Assembly: GCA_963970005.1 (NCBI GenBank)
Contig: CAXAMN010021224.1
Coordinates: forward strand, 260,528-324,527
From: Durusdinium trenchii
Lineage: Eukaryota > Sar > Dinophyceae > Suessiales > Symbiodiniaceae
DNA: 64,000 bases
Direction of reading: 5' to 3'
Part shown: piece by piece, positions 36,577-46,276 of the stretch
Layout of the letters: each line of letters opens with the position of its first letter
Position numbering within the stretch: position 1 is the first letter of the stretch
The notes under the pieces: generated by a model
What the model was told of the DNA's origin: nothing
What the model saw: only the letters and a program-made list of their open reading frames with translations
Database searches by the model: none
Position numbers and translations under genes: made by a program

Positions 36577-37206
36577 GTGAGTCAGCTTAACCACGACCAA
36601 ACAGCCTGACTGGTCCCTGAAAAGCTATAGGCATTTGAGCCCCCAGATCCCTCCATATGAGGGTTCGGTCCCTACTGAATGGAGGGTCCAGGGTCGCGTT
36701 TGTGTAAACACCATTCCTTGGGACGTTGCAGGAATCGTTCCATTTGCCTCCTGAGAAGGTGATGGGAGCGAACCTGGTGAGTGTGGGCTGTTCAACTTCC
36801 CCCAACTTGTGGGCACCTTGACTCCAATGAAGCCATGTATACAACCAGAATTGACAGGAAGCATTTGAGAATCTGAACCTGGAGTTTTACTTAACTCCTT
36901 TCACGCATTTAAAGCAGCAGCAGCTCGCACTGTAGTAGTCGGCTGCTGGTGTTTTGTACCGCCACAACACGCTGTCAGATCCTCTTGGTGTTTGGCCCTT
37001 GCGTGTATTAGGACATAGGTTCTCGGCAACAGGTCCTTCGCAGTGGCGTTTGGACCAACAATTCATTGCAAGACTTAGTTCCACAGGATGTGACGGGCAA
37101 CTGGAACAGTGGAACTCTGGAAGTTGATCTCAAGCTGAAGCGATTTGTATCCTGAGCTCAATGAGTGCCCCCCTGGGCTCAATGAGTGCCCTGTCTTTGC
37201 ATACAG

Positions 37207-37275
37207 AGTGGCCTAATTCATCCTGACCGCAGGTCGGGCAGGATTCACTGGATTCAGGATCCCTTTTTTGTTCAG
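37207..37275 (+). CDS. Candidate short exon
   Basis: 23 codons, SGLIHPDRRSGRIHWIQDPF then FVQ, between TTTGCATACAG and GTGAGT: strong splice-like borders and no phase break. Possibly the same gene as 36387, although the phases do not fit if the two are adjacent. Confidence 0.38.
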
Positions 37276-38380
37276 GTGAGTTCGTACTTCCAGAGAATGG
37301 CCGTTGCCTGGGGGGCCTGGAAAGGACATCCGAGCAACGGATGGTCCTGGACCCTTAGGGGCAGTGAACGGGATCATGAGTACGTGGCAGCCACGCTTCC
37401 AGTCCACTGTCTGACAGATCCTTTGGATCCGTTCAGAGTCGAACTCTAGGGGCGGTTTGAGATGTTTTAAGGGTCAAGGTAAAGAAACACATAACAAAAA
37501 CAATAACAAACAACTTAATAATCTTAATAAAAGATCGTGATCACAAACCCCACCATATGAAGAGGTTGTTTAATCCAAATGGGGTTATTCATCAAGAGTC
37601 TACGTTATATTGATTTGACGCTCGTAATAAGTGTTGCTTCATAGAAAGAGATCAGCGGTGCAGGTTCCACAGGTCTCTTCCTTCGCAGAGATGAGACTTT
37701 GATGGGTCCACCCGGCGGTGCGAAGCTTCGCAAATTGAGCAAGACAATGAACCGTTATGTGTGTGTTTGCATTGTTTCAGTTGAAGTAGGTATTGCGGCA
37801 CACAAGGTCAAAAACAGAAACTATAGACAAGTCAAGTTGGAACTCTGACGATCTCATTGTAAATCTTCTAATCCACATTCCATGTTCGGAGGGCGATCTC
37901 ACCGCTAGGTGACCCAGGCGTAAGACAGACCTCAAGTTGTTGGAATCTCTTCGGTTGATGCCGTGGCGGCAGGGACTCCGTCCAAAGCGAGGAACGCCCA
38001 GGGATTGTTCAGCCATGTTCAGCTTCCCTTTTTTTGGGGGAATCTCACCAGGTTCCAAACTGCACGGTGAGTGTTTTCCACCTTGAAACTCAGGCCCAAG
38101 CAGAAGCAAATGGTTGGAACACGGTATGCCGATATATGCTGATATGCTTTATGTTTTGTTTTGACATCCTTTACGGTGGCTGTTTCATCCACTTGTTTCT
38201 GGCTGGGACAGGGTTTCCAGGTAAACTTGTTCGTTCGGATTAGGTGGTTGATCGACCAGAAATTCAGTGTTTTTTTTCTCCGTGGATGTGCAGCGCGGTG
38301 TGGTGTGGTGACAAAGTCGGAGGTCACACTCGTCCCTATCTTTTGAAGAGCTGGACGTCTCCAGGAAGCTAGTAACAAAG

Positions 38381-38455
38381 GGCATCGCTACTAGTAGCAA
38401 GGATGCTATTAGTAGCTCCTGGCATTAGTACTAGGAACAAGAAGCTATTAGTATC
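38381..38455. repeat. 40-bp minisatellite at the copia insertion edge
   Basis: Two units (GGCATCGCTACTAGTAGC at 38381 and GGCATTAGTACTAGGAAC at 38421) of the same family as 36048. The copia LTR begins at the next base. Confidence 0.82.
38451..38455. repeat. Candidate target-site duplication, left copy
   Basis: GTATC directly abuts the LTR. The partner on the other side is GTAAC, four of five bases identical. Copia elements typically duplicate 5 bp. The left flank is the last unit of a 40-bp minisatellite, so the insertion sits at the edge of that array. Confidence 0.55.
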
Positions 38456-38653
38456 TGTTGGTCAGGCACGGTCCAGTGCCAAGGACTCCCCAAACACTTC
38501 TTTCCAAACCCTTCAAAAACAGCAGCTTCTTTTTTCTGCTTCTCTTGACCCGGTGTCACGGGTTTGATGGAGTGCGTCAACTCCATTCGAAAAGGGCTGC
38601 AGCGAACCCTCAAAGTTCAAAAGCAAACATGCTAGGAGGCTATCGTATCAGCA
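38456..38653 (-). repeat. 3' LTR of the copia element
   Basis: This 198-bp copy matches 46970-47167 with an offset of 8514 and no indels. I see two C/T differences, in the first 40 bp of the plus-strand reading. It begins TGTTGGTCAGGC and ends TATCGTATCAGCA on the plus strand. Relative to the element it is the downstream LTR. A 60-codon open frame crosses it but is only the LTR portion of the gag frame and is not a gene. Confidence 0.93.
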
Positions 38654-38661
38654 CTCCCCCT
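38654..38661 (-). promoter_or_regulatory. Polypurine tract
   Basis: The minus strand reads AGGGGGAG directly against the start of the 3' LTR. This is the expected place and composition for the plus-strand DNA primer of an LTR element. Confidence 0.7.
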
Positions 38662-39141
38662 AGCTTTGCAAAAAGCTATCAGCCAGCATCCTTCACTCGG
38701 GTACTCCTGACATTTTTGTCATTCTTCCCGCACGAGTGAGGAGCCGCTGAATCTTCTTCAGCTCAAGCCCTTTCTTGTTGGCAGGTGTTCGATGCCAAAA
38801 TGTTGGCAGGTGTTCGATGCCAAAACTTCCTCTTCTCAACCCGTCCAGCACAGCCAGCTATGGCCTTTGGTGGCCTTTCAACAATGCACCCAACCATTGT
38901 AAAGGGGCCAACATGGCCTTCCAGCAGCGTTGAATATCAAAACTTGGTGCGGCCAAAACATGTAAATGCAAAAAGGCTCTTCCCCTTCTCACAAACCAGT
39001 CATCAGCCGTTCCGGCTATCATCCGTAGTGGGCCAACCAGGCCCTGTGGAAAAGAAGCTCAACATGCAATGCCCATCATTCCATGCCAGCCGGCCAAAAT
39101 GGCCTCCTTTTTCCTTTTTTTCTTTTTCTTCCACCTTTTCT
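38662..39141 (-). other. Element 3' untranslated region
   Basis: Non-coding stretch between the Pol stop codon and the purine tract. It contains a perfect 25-bp tandem duplication (38778-38827) and no further domain that I recognise. Confidence 0.6.
38778..38827. repeat. 25-bp tandem duplication in the copia 3' region
   Basis: Two adjacent copies of a 25-bp unit beginning TTGGCAGGTGTTCGATGCC; they differ only at the final base. Confidence 0.85.
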
Positions 39142-41019
39142 TCAGAGGCCCAATCCTCTGTCCCTCATCGCCTGCAGGCACAGGACACAGATGCTGTACT
39201 TCTTGTCCTGGATGGTCGCACATCCAGGAAGTTGGTTGTCACCACGGTGATAGATCTCACCCCAACCTCGGCACCAAATCGGCTGTCCGCGGCGAATGCG
39301 GTTCATGTCGACCGCGACACCACATTGGTGACATGGTGGTGAAGCTCTCAAAACCGAGGATGTCAAGGTCTGGCAGTCCATGAACACATGGTACTTCTGG
39401 CCATACTTTGTGATGTAGACCCCCAAACCATGCAGATCTTGACCTTCGTTTCCAGCTGGATCGCCTGCCGCTTGAAACGGCCTTGGAAAAGCTTTTGGTG
39501 CAGCTGTAGAAGGTCGATCAGAACTTGCTGACCCCGTTGGCTCCCAAGCTTCGTCAGCCTGGATATCTCTGTAATCCCGTTCTGTGGGATGGTAGAGAGT
39601 TTCTTCTTCTTGTGTTGGCTCTGGAGGCGGAACTTCACGCTCCGCAGGCACTTCTTGTTCGGGCTCTTCTTGAATCCCAGTGAGGGTCACTTCCGAGGGA
39701 GCCGAAGAGCTCGATGTGATGAGCGGTTCTTGCAGATCTGTCAGGCCGGCTTGATGCCGCTCTTCCGCTGTAAGCGACGATGCCCACCTCATCAGCCACT
39801 CTCTGTTGGTGTTGGCCCACTGGATCTGCTGTTCCCTTGTCATGGGAGGTGCCGGACCATATGCATGATCTTCTGGCGCAGGAGATGATGAAGTCGACGG
39901 CTTCTCTTTCCCCTTTCCTTGTCCTTTGGTCTTTCCTTTTGACCGGGCACTATGCCGATTCACTTCACGGCCTTGGTAGTCGACCGTGAGGGAGCTTCCT
40001 TGCGACGATGAATCTGAGCTGTAGAAGCGAGGTGGACTTGGTGCCTGAGGGCAAGGCTCTGGTGTTTGAGGACCACCAGCTTGATCACCTCCTTGAATGG
40101 CAGGTGTAGTCAGCCAGGCCCACAACCTTCGAAGGATGAGCGTTGCGAAGATGACCAACAACGTGTACATGATCATGAAGAACTGGAGTGGGCCGTCATC
40201 TCTCTCGCCCTGAGCTTTGGCCTTGGCCAGAATGGCCATAAGAACAGCCAGCTGGAGAGTCCTGCCATCGGCGAGTTGAACCATCGCCCTTTCCTTTTCA
40301 CGCTCTTCTTCTTTTCCTTCTTTTGATCTTGTCGCCTCTGGGCCATCCTCCTTATTCTTTTCTTCCTCTTCATCCTTCTTTTCTTCCTTCAAGCTTGTCG
40401 CCCCTGGGCCGTCCTCCTTTTCCTTTTCTTCTTGCAGCGACATCATCATCAATTCCTTGAGTTCTCTTGCTCGTTGGATTGTGAGGGCCTTGGTGCCAAG
40501 ATCAGCAATCATCACTGCACCCGACAGGTGGCGAACTCGCCAATCCAAATTTGTGATCCTCCAGCGAACATGTTGAGCTCGAAGTCGAAGATGGCGTGTT
40601 CGCCAATTTGCATTTCCATCGGCAAAGAATCCGGTGGCAGCGAGGTTATCAACAAAAAGGGTTTTCTTGTAGAGCTCTTCATGCTCGTTGATGAGGCAAT
40701 CAACAGCATCACCAGTTTGTAGACCTTCAATGGCCTCCAACAATTCTGACTCAGCCGTAGAGAGGGCGGGAAAAGCCTGCCTTCCACTTTTCCAAAACAT
40801 CAAAGCTCCATTCCAGGTGACCATCACGGATCCATGTGAAGCTTGTGTCTCAGGGTTGGCGGCAAAGCTGGAATCCGTGAAGACTTCAAGTGCTCTTGGT
40901 CCTCCATCCCAACCTTCTCCCTTTTCCTTTGTGAACTTCAATCCTTCATTTGGGGTATTCTTGTTCCACCACCCACATTGGATGGGATAGGATTTCTTGG
41001 GCACAGCGACTTGTAGCAA
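39142..41019 (-). pseudogene. pol: RNase H with a long C-terminal extension (membrane helix, Cys-rich end)
   Basis: 625 codons, uninterrupted. RNase H occupies about 20-190 with all four acidic catalytic residues: D49 (FTDSS), E90 (STAESELLE), D124 (FVDNLAA) and D173 (IADLGTK). Then come 435 residues not found in standard copia Pol: a Lys/Glu-rich segment (194-245), a likely membrane helix (278-302, LQFFMIMYTLLVIFATLI), a Ser/Pro-rich linker with a basic patch (357-374), and an end domain (533-614) with C549, C563, C566, C583, C600, C611 and C614. The order suggests an added env-like or accessory module, but nothing shows it is secreted or enters the virion. It may be a family-wide feature of dinoflagellate copia. 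Confidence 0.85.
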
Positions 41020-42652
41020 AGGCGATGTCCGGCCTCGTTCTCGTTGACAGCCACATCAATTCCCCCACTAGTTTCTGCGCCTGGGTGACGAGGTCAGGCG
41101 TGGGTTCTTCCGGAAGAGGACATAGGTCTTTCCCCACCTTCACTCCTTTTCTTTCCTCGATTCCTTCTTTGTCCTTTATGTAGTCTTCCTGGGAGGCAAT
41201 GAACTCGCCCCATAGGCCCTTCTTCAACTCCATGCCCAGGAGCTTCACCTTGTCCTTCGTGTTGACTTCTTCAGGAGGTGATGTCTCCCATTCCGCCTGA
41301 AGCATTTTGGTGATCACTTCAATTGTACCGCCGTCTCCAACCACCATCAGGTCATCGACGTACACCAGAAGAAAGCCTTTCAGTTCGCCTCCTTCCACAT
41401 CATCATTCTTGGCTTCACCCTTCAAAATCGCCCAAAGATTTGGTTCTGCAGCCGATTGGACGAGGTGATGCCCTTCATCTGAGTTCATGCTTCGAAGTAC
41501 ACCATCGCGGTGTAGACCCCAACATCGTGGCGATTGCCGAAGACCATACATAGCCTTTTGGGCCAGGTAGTACTCATTGTGCTTGAAATGGCCGGTTTTG
41601 ATCAGGAGAGCGGGTGGCTTCAGGACAACCATCGTTGGAGTTTCTTGTTGTTCATCCAAGGGAGCATTGAGGAAAGCTACCCGGATGTCCAAAACAGTGG
41701 CCTTCCACTGCTCTTCAGCAGCTCTTTTGAGGACTACCAATCGGATTTTTCTCTGAGGACCTGGTTTCAAAGTGATGACCACCTTCGACGGGACCACTTC
41801 TAGCCTTCGGCCCCAGGTGTGTTGCAGCTGCTGGAATTCTTGTTCGGTTATCTTTTTGAGTGCCTCCTTTTCTTCGAAAAGCTGATGTAGTTCTTTCTTG
41901 ATCGCTTCACCCCACTTTGGAGCTTCTTGGAGTAGCTCACGGGGAGACACAATTCTGGTCCTCAACACAGGTTCTTCTTCCTGTGTAGCTGCACCTTTCA
42001 CCTTCTTCAATTCCTCAAAGACAACATCCGTCACCTTCATCTCATCCTTCAGCATGATCACGCTTTCTTCCAGGATGACATTCGTGATCTTTTCTCCGTG
42101 TTTCTTCCTTTCTCTTAGGATCTTGTCATACTCATCTTCGTCCTCCTTCTTCATGCTTTTCATCGTCATCTTCCCTCGGATCCTTCTTCTCGCCACATGT
42201 GGATCTTCCTCCTCCTCTGCAGCACGAACCACAGCCATCCATGTTTCCTGACTAGGTTCGGGTTCCACAGTCTTCAAGTTGAAGTACGGGGCGATGACGA
42301 TGTTCCCATCATCTCGGAGGACAAGATGGCCATGAGCATCTGGTCGCGGAGCCAGGTACCTCACCTTTTCATGGGTGCCTTCCAACTCCTTCGTCTTCCA
42401 AAATCTATTCTTCACCAACAATTCTTGTCCAAAAGGTGGCAGGTCCTTCATGTCCTTGTCAGCCATCCTTTTTCTTTCCCTTTCATGGACATAGTGACAT
42501 GCATATGCCCACATTGACGAATCCATTCCAGCCATACCCAACAGTCTTCGGATGTGGCCCTTGATGGTTTGGATGGCTCTTTCAGCCCTCCATTGGCTTG
42601 ACTTGAGACACCAGCGGTGGTCGTGAGCTGAATGTCCCGTGATCTGCACCAC
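40946..42652 (-). pseudogene. pol: Integrase C-terminus and reverse transcriptase (YVDD)
   Basis: 568 codons. From residue 22, RAERAIQTIKGHIRR supplies the third integrase catalytic residue (E24), followed by the integrase C-terminal region (to about 130) and an acidic linker. The reverse transcriptase spans about 245-560: DIRVAFLNAPL (322-332, catalytic Asp), AMYGLRQSPRCWG (367-379), YVDD (431-434) and TRPDIAF (539-545). Between KIRLVV (302-307) and LKRAAEEQW (308-316) the usual CGN-containing stretch appears missing without loss of frame. The first 20 and last 8 residues are out-of-frame tails. RNase H follows in the next frame near 40960. Confidence 0.88.
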
Positions 42653-43485
42653 TGCTTCAAAGAGCGACTTCGAAATTCACCTCCCAAATCGGTGTGAAGT
42701 CTTGCCACATGGTAGCCGTGGATGCGGAGCTGGATGTACATTTGTTGAATTGCTGACAGAATCTCCTTTTGGTCTTTGACCGGGAGTGGAATCGCCATGC
42801 GGTAGGTGACGAGCTTCGGATCTTCTCTTTCCTCAGCTTCTTGATCATCCTCCTGTGGTCCTTCTTCCACTTCTTCTAGTTCTTCTTGATCTTCCTCCTT
42901 ATCATCTTCCTGTGTCACCCCTTCATCTTCATGAACTTCTGCAACCTCAGCTCCTATCTGGTCCTCATCATCATCAAGCTCCACCTGAGGCTGTTCTTCA
43001 TCATCATCCAGCTCAGGCAGAGTTTCAGGTGGTAGCGGAGCATCTTTTGGGAGCAGCCACGTATAGGTTCCAACAAGGATGTACTTCGCGACATCGCGGC
43101 CATTCTTGGAGATTTGATAGGGACCTGCAGTGTCCAACGAAAGCGTGCCCGCCAAAGGATGCACAACTTTGCGATGCGGTTTTCCTTTAGCACTGTATTG
43201 TTGGCACACTCTGCAGTCTCTTCGAAATGGAACATGGCCGTTCTGAACATGTTGATCCCAGGTCATAGCTTTCATCTTCAAAGGTTGACCTTCTTCATGA
43301 AGACATTGGACACAGGCCTGGGCAATGGTGTCACACAGACGCGGGACCCATCTTGCAAGGGTGGATGAATCCAGTCGTCCTCCATATCTCCCCTTCCTTT
43401 GGCTCCAGGATTTCGCTGAGCTGGTAGGCGGAGCTGAAGATTTGTGCCCAGGGAAGTTGGTTTCACCGGAGCACCCTCTTTCCAA
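42448..43485 (-). pseudogene. int: Integrase: zinc domain and first two catalytic residues
   Basis: 345 codons. Integrase zinc binding: H79-x4-H84-x6-C91-x2-C94. Catalytic core: D118 in LDTAGPY and D266 in LHTDLGGEF. Between them, residues 159-222 are almost all Asp, Glu, Gln and Val, an acidic insert that stretches the D-D spacing to 148 where about 60 is usual. Good sequence ends near residue 299 (SSQANG); the third catalytic residue follows in another frame at RAERAIQ. The first 40 residues are out of frame. The protein would join element cDNA to host DNA. Confidence 0.85.
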
Positions 43486-43739
43486 GGTTGAAAATCCCCT
43501 TGGTTGACATGTAGTAGATCTAGGTCAGCAGCCTTCTTGAGAGCTTCCCAACCCTTGGTTCGCCAAAAGGAGACACATTCCGGCTTGTAGTCGACAGGAT
43601 CAGCCGGTTGCTCCAGCAGGAAAATGGTTCTTTCTGGTAGTTCTTTTGGTTCCTTCTCCCCCCTTCTTGTCTCCTGAGCCTTTCGCACGGTGTCGCCAGA
43701 GCAAAATGTCGTCTTCTCGACATTGGCGAGCTTGGTCAT
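43278..43739 (-). pseudogene. Methyltransferase-like domain, C-terminal half
   Basis: It follows the upstream half after a frameshift near 43660. Residues 39-48 read IFLLEQPADP, positioned like the ENV motif of C5-methyltransferases, with its Glu kept (E43). Residues 55-70 (CVSFWRTKGWEALKKA) and 78-101 (VNQGDF...KPTSLGTNL) form a compact block before integrase. No clear QxRxR motif (motif VIII) is seen. From about residue 110 the sequence is out of frame, because the integrase N-terminus is read in the next frame from about 43390. Confidence 0.5.
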
Positions 43740-44223
43740 TTGTGAGTGTAGGCAGTCCCCATTCGTGTTCCCAAGACCTCAATGGTGGTGGACCAGGGTA
43801 GTGCCTCAGAACTGATCTTGAGCGGCAATTGGGGCCGCCAATCACCCCCAGCAGGGCTCCGTCCAGAGCAGCACGTAGTAGGCCTCGATATGCTGGAGCT
43901 TCAGGTGTGGCCATCTCATGGTTCTCACCCCTTTTGACATCAACTTCCAGCAATTGACCTTTCAGTCCTTGTGCTTCAGCTGCTGTTTGCAGAGTGTATC
44001 CTTCTTTTTCTCCTGCATACAAATGAAGCAGGAACCCTCCCTTTTGCTTAAAGCGTTTCCTTTGATGTCTGTTGGCCGGCAAATCGGCCCAGTCACCAGG
44101 TTCACATAGCAAGGCTTCCTTCACATAGGGTGGTAGATCCTGGAGGGCAGGGTGTCCTTCGATCAAGGCTTGCAGCCATTCCAACTCCTTTTTTGGGTGT
44201 TCTTCTTTGGGATTTGTGGACAT
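43600..44223 (-). pseudogene. Methyltransferase-like domain, N-terminal half
   Basis: 207 codons placed between protease and integrase. Residues 63-86 contain HLYAGEKEGYTLQTAAEAQG, like motif I of cytosine-5 DNA methyltransferases (SAM binding). Residues 91-96 (LLEVDV) resemble motif II. Residues 128-137 (IGGPNCRSRS) resemble the catalytic loop, usually GGPPCQ, with the Cys kept at position 133. The last 45 residues are out of frame and the domain continues in the next frame. Methyltransferase-bearing retrotransposons are known from Symbiodinium; whether this belongs to that group or is a diverged or inactive relative is unproven. The alternative is an unrelated Rossmann-like domain specific to this family. 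Confidence 0.55.
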
Positions 44224-44366
44224 CCCGAGAGCACTTGAACAGGTAGTTCACCTCGAAGTGGATGGAAGACCTTAATCTTTCCCCCTTTCCATTGGATCTT
44301 GCATCCTTGTTGTGCCATCATTCCCAATGGAACTATTGGCTCCACATTGAGATTGGTGGAGACCAT
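44163..44366 (-). pseudogene. pro: Aspartic protease, C-terminal part
   Basis: It continues the protease after a frameshift near 44345: residues 8-55 read NVEPIVPLG..., then GCKIQWKGGKIKVFHP, the beta-rich second half expected after a DSGA active site. The frame changes again near 44220 to enter the methyltransferase-like region. The last dozen residues are out of frame. Confidence 0.5.
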
Positions 44367-45432
44367 CGCCCCTCAGCAACGTGGTGTTCTTTCCATCAGC
44401 CAAGGCCACATTGACCGTCTTGAGGTTCTCGATCTTGTCCGATGAGATCAGTGGTCGAAGAGGATGGGTTGCACCTGAGTCCAAAAGGCCAAACCCCTCC
44501 TCCGGCCTCATTGTTCTTTGAGTCTCTTTGACCCTTGTCAACTTGAGTGTCTTCATACTTTTCTTGATCTCGTCAAGCTGTTGGTGAAGCTTGTTCATCT
44601 TTGCCTCGGACGACTCCTTATCTTTCATCATCCTCAACATTTTATTTGCTTCAGACAGCAGCTCATCCATTTTGTCATCTTCAGTCATTGTTCCTCCTCC
44701 GGCGTTCTTTTCTGCCTCCTGTGCTTCACACTTTCCTCCTTTCTCCTCTTCCTTTTCCTTCTTTACCTTTGGCGGCGAGGTAGAAGAGCTTTGAGAGGGT
44801 GGATCACGGTTGGGACAAGCCGGAGCCATATGATTCTTGCCACCACAGTTGTAGCAGCGCTTGAATTCATCACGTTGGTCATGAGACCATTTGCAATTCT
44901 TTCCTTTTCGGCAGCCATTGTCCGAGAGGTAGAACTTGCACAAAGGTTGAGCATCGTTCGAAGCGTTGCCCGCATTTTTCACCTTACCCTCAACTTCCTT
45001 TTTCTCCTTTTCTTTCTCCACCTTCTTTACCTTGCTGGTCGCGGAGCTGGCGTTCATGGCAGCACTTCGCTTCTCCACCAGGGACAGCTGATCTACCTCC
45101 GCAATCAAGTGAGTGGCAAACTGAGTCACAGATTGAGCCGTTGGATTGGTGTCCACCTGAACAGCATTGCGGGCGAGCGAAACCCTGAACCTCAAGGCCT
45201 CATTGCCTTCAAGGGTTTTCTTCGTCAACTTGTTCAGGTCTTTGACCAGACTTGAAGGGTCCGGTTCCGTGGCCCCAATCTCCTGAGCCCTTGCCCTCCA
45301 TCGTAGCCATCTTCTGAGGCCAACGACAGTATCATGAAGACTTGTGGGCTCGGACGGCTCTTCGAGGTTCCGCAGGAGCATCTGTTTCTCGCTGACCTCT
45401 CCTGGACAGTAGGCAGTGTGGAGATGTGCCAA
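44272..45432 (-). pseudogene. gag-pro: gag C-terminus with CCCH and CCHC zinc motifs, and start of aspartic protease
   Basis: 386 codons. Residues 15-125 are the helical gag domain (LRRW and SLARNxxQVDTNP stretches). A CCCH motif, C165-x8-C174-x5-C180-x3-H184, is followed by a retroviral knuckle C193-x2-C196-x4-H201-x4-C206. A Lys/Glu-rich linker and a coiled-coil-like helix (255-295) lead to LLDSGATHP at about 316-324, the aspartic protease active site (D318-S-G). Reading breaks down after about residue 356, where the protease continues in another frame. Tandem CCCH plus CCHC is unusual for copia gag, which usually has one CCHC knuckle. Confidence 0.8.
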
Positions 45433-45886
45433 AATGGCAAAAACCGACAGTCTGCTTCATGGCGACCACTTCATCCCTTTGAGGTTCCGGGATGGTCCGC
45501 CGCTCCAACTTAGCCCACTTTGCGACATTCAATGAAGCCGGAGCTATTGGTTCATGTCGTACTCGATCAAGAGGTGCCATGTTTTGGTGGGCTTGATACC
45601 ATTTCTCAACTTCTTTGAGGGTCTGATCCCACCACTGATCTGAGGTCGCACTGAGATCGGCTACCACCGGTTGCATCAAGTCGCCCAGTTGAAGCTGAGA
45701 GGTCGTGCCATGCATAGGCCCCAGGGTAGGAAGTTCTCCAAGTTGTCTGACCACCTCAACCCCTTTTATAGTGCCCTGAGCATCATGACCCTCTGAGATC
45801 TGTCTTTGCAACGCCTTCATACTTTCGACAAGCAGCGTCATCACCTCCATCTGCTGAACCTCAGGTGACGGCTTTGCTCCCCCCAC
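45332..45886 (-). pseudogene. gag: gag, central capsid-like segment
   Basis: It lies in frame with the segment above after one stop codon. The first 145 residues are protein-like: helical, with a WWDQ-type tryptophan pair and a conserved-looking LxxVEKWYQ stretch. It resembles the copia-type gag capsid, but I recognise it by position and composition and by no diagnostic motif. The final third, Arg-rich, is probably out of frame. The reading moves to the next frame near 45430. Confidence 0.5.
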
Positions 45887-45898
45887 CGTAGGCCTTGT

Positions 45899-46276
45899 TC
45901 AAGGAGGTCCTTTGGAATCTTCACGGGCTCCCTTTCCATAGGACGGACTTCGACCTTTTCGGGTGTCCTTTGACCTGGATCTTGAACCCTTCATTCCATA
46001 TCTTGTCGGGTAGGTGGACCATGGTGTTCGTCCCCTAGCTTCCGGCATAGTCGGATCAGGCATCTTCCCTTCTTCGCAACTATTGAAAGTTGATGAAGTT
46101 TTGGATGGTTTCTCATCCGCAAGCCTTTTCATCCTTTCCTCCTCACTTCTCCTTCTCACCTCGTCCTCCAGCCTCCTTTCATGGAGCTCTTGCTGTGAAG
46201 ACGATCGTTTTCCTTTTGTTGGTGGTGACAGAGATCGGTGAGCTTTTGAACTTCTTGGGACATGTGCCATCGCCAC
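45899..46276 (-). pseudogene. gag: gag, second segment (basic, Ser/Arg-rich)
   Basis: It continues gag in another frame after a frameshift near 46205. The useful part reads as a charged helix rich in Arg/Glu and then an RS/RG-like basic tail (from about 46200 down), plausibly nucleic-acid binding. It ends at an in-frame stop at 45899-45901. The same frame is open again immediately below, so the stop is probably a point mutation. The first 25 residues of the open frame overlap the N-terminal segment and are likely out of frame. Confidence 0.5.

Larger units (their letters stand above)
26540..38380. other. Mostly intergenic; simple repeats, then scattered candidate exons
   Basis: 27.3-28.05 kb is low complexity. 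28.6-37.3 kb contains the best plus-strand exon candidates, possibly one or two intron-rich host genes. CCATATGAGGGTC motifs repeat near 28980, 29000 and 36655. A TTCCAGAGAATGGCC block with a GGACATCC end is shared between 32320 and 37290. Confidence 0.5.
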
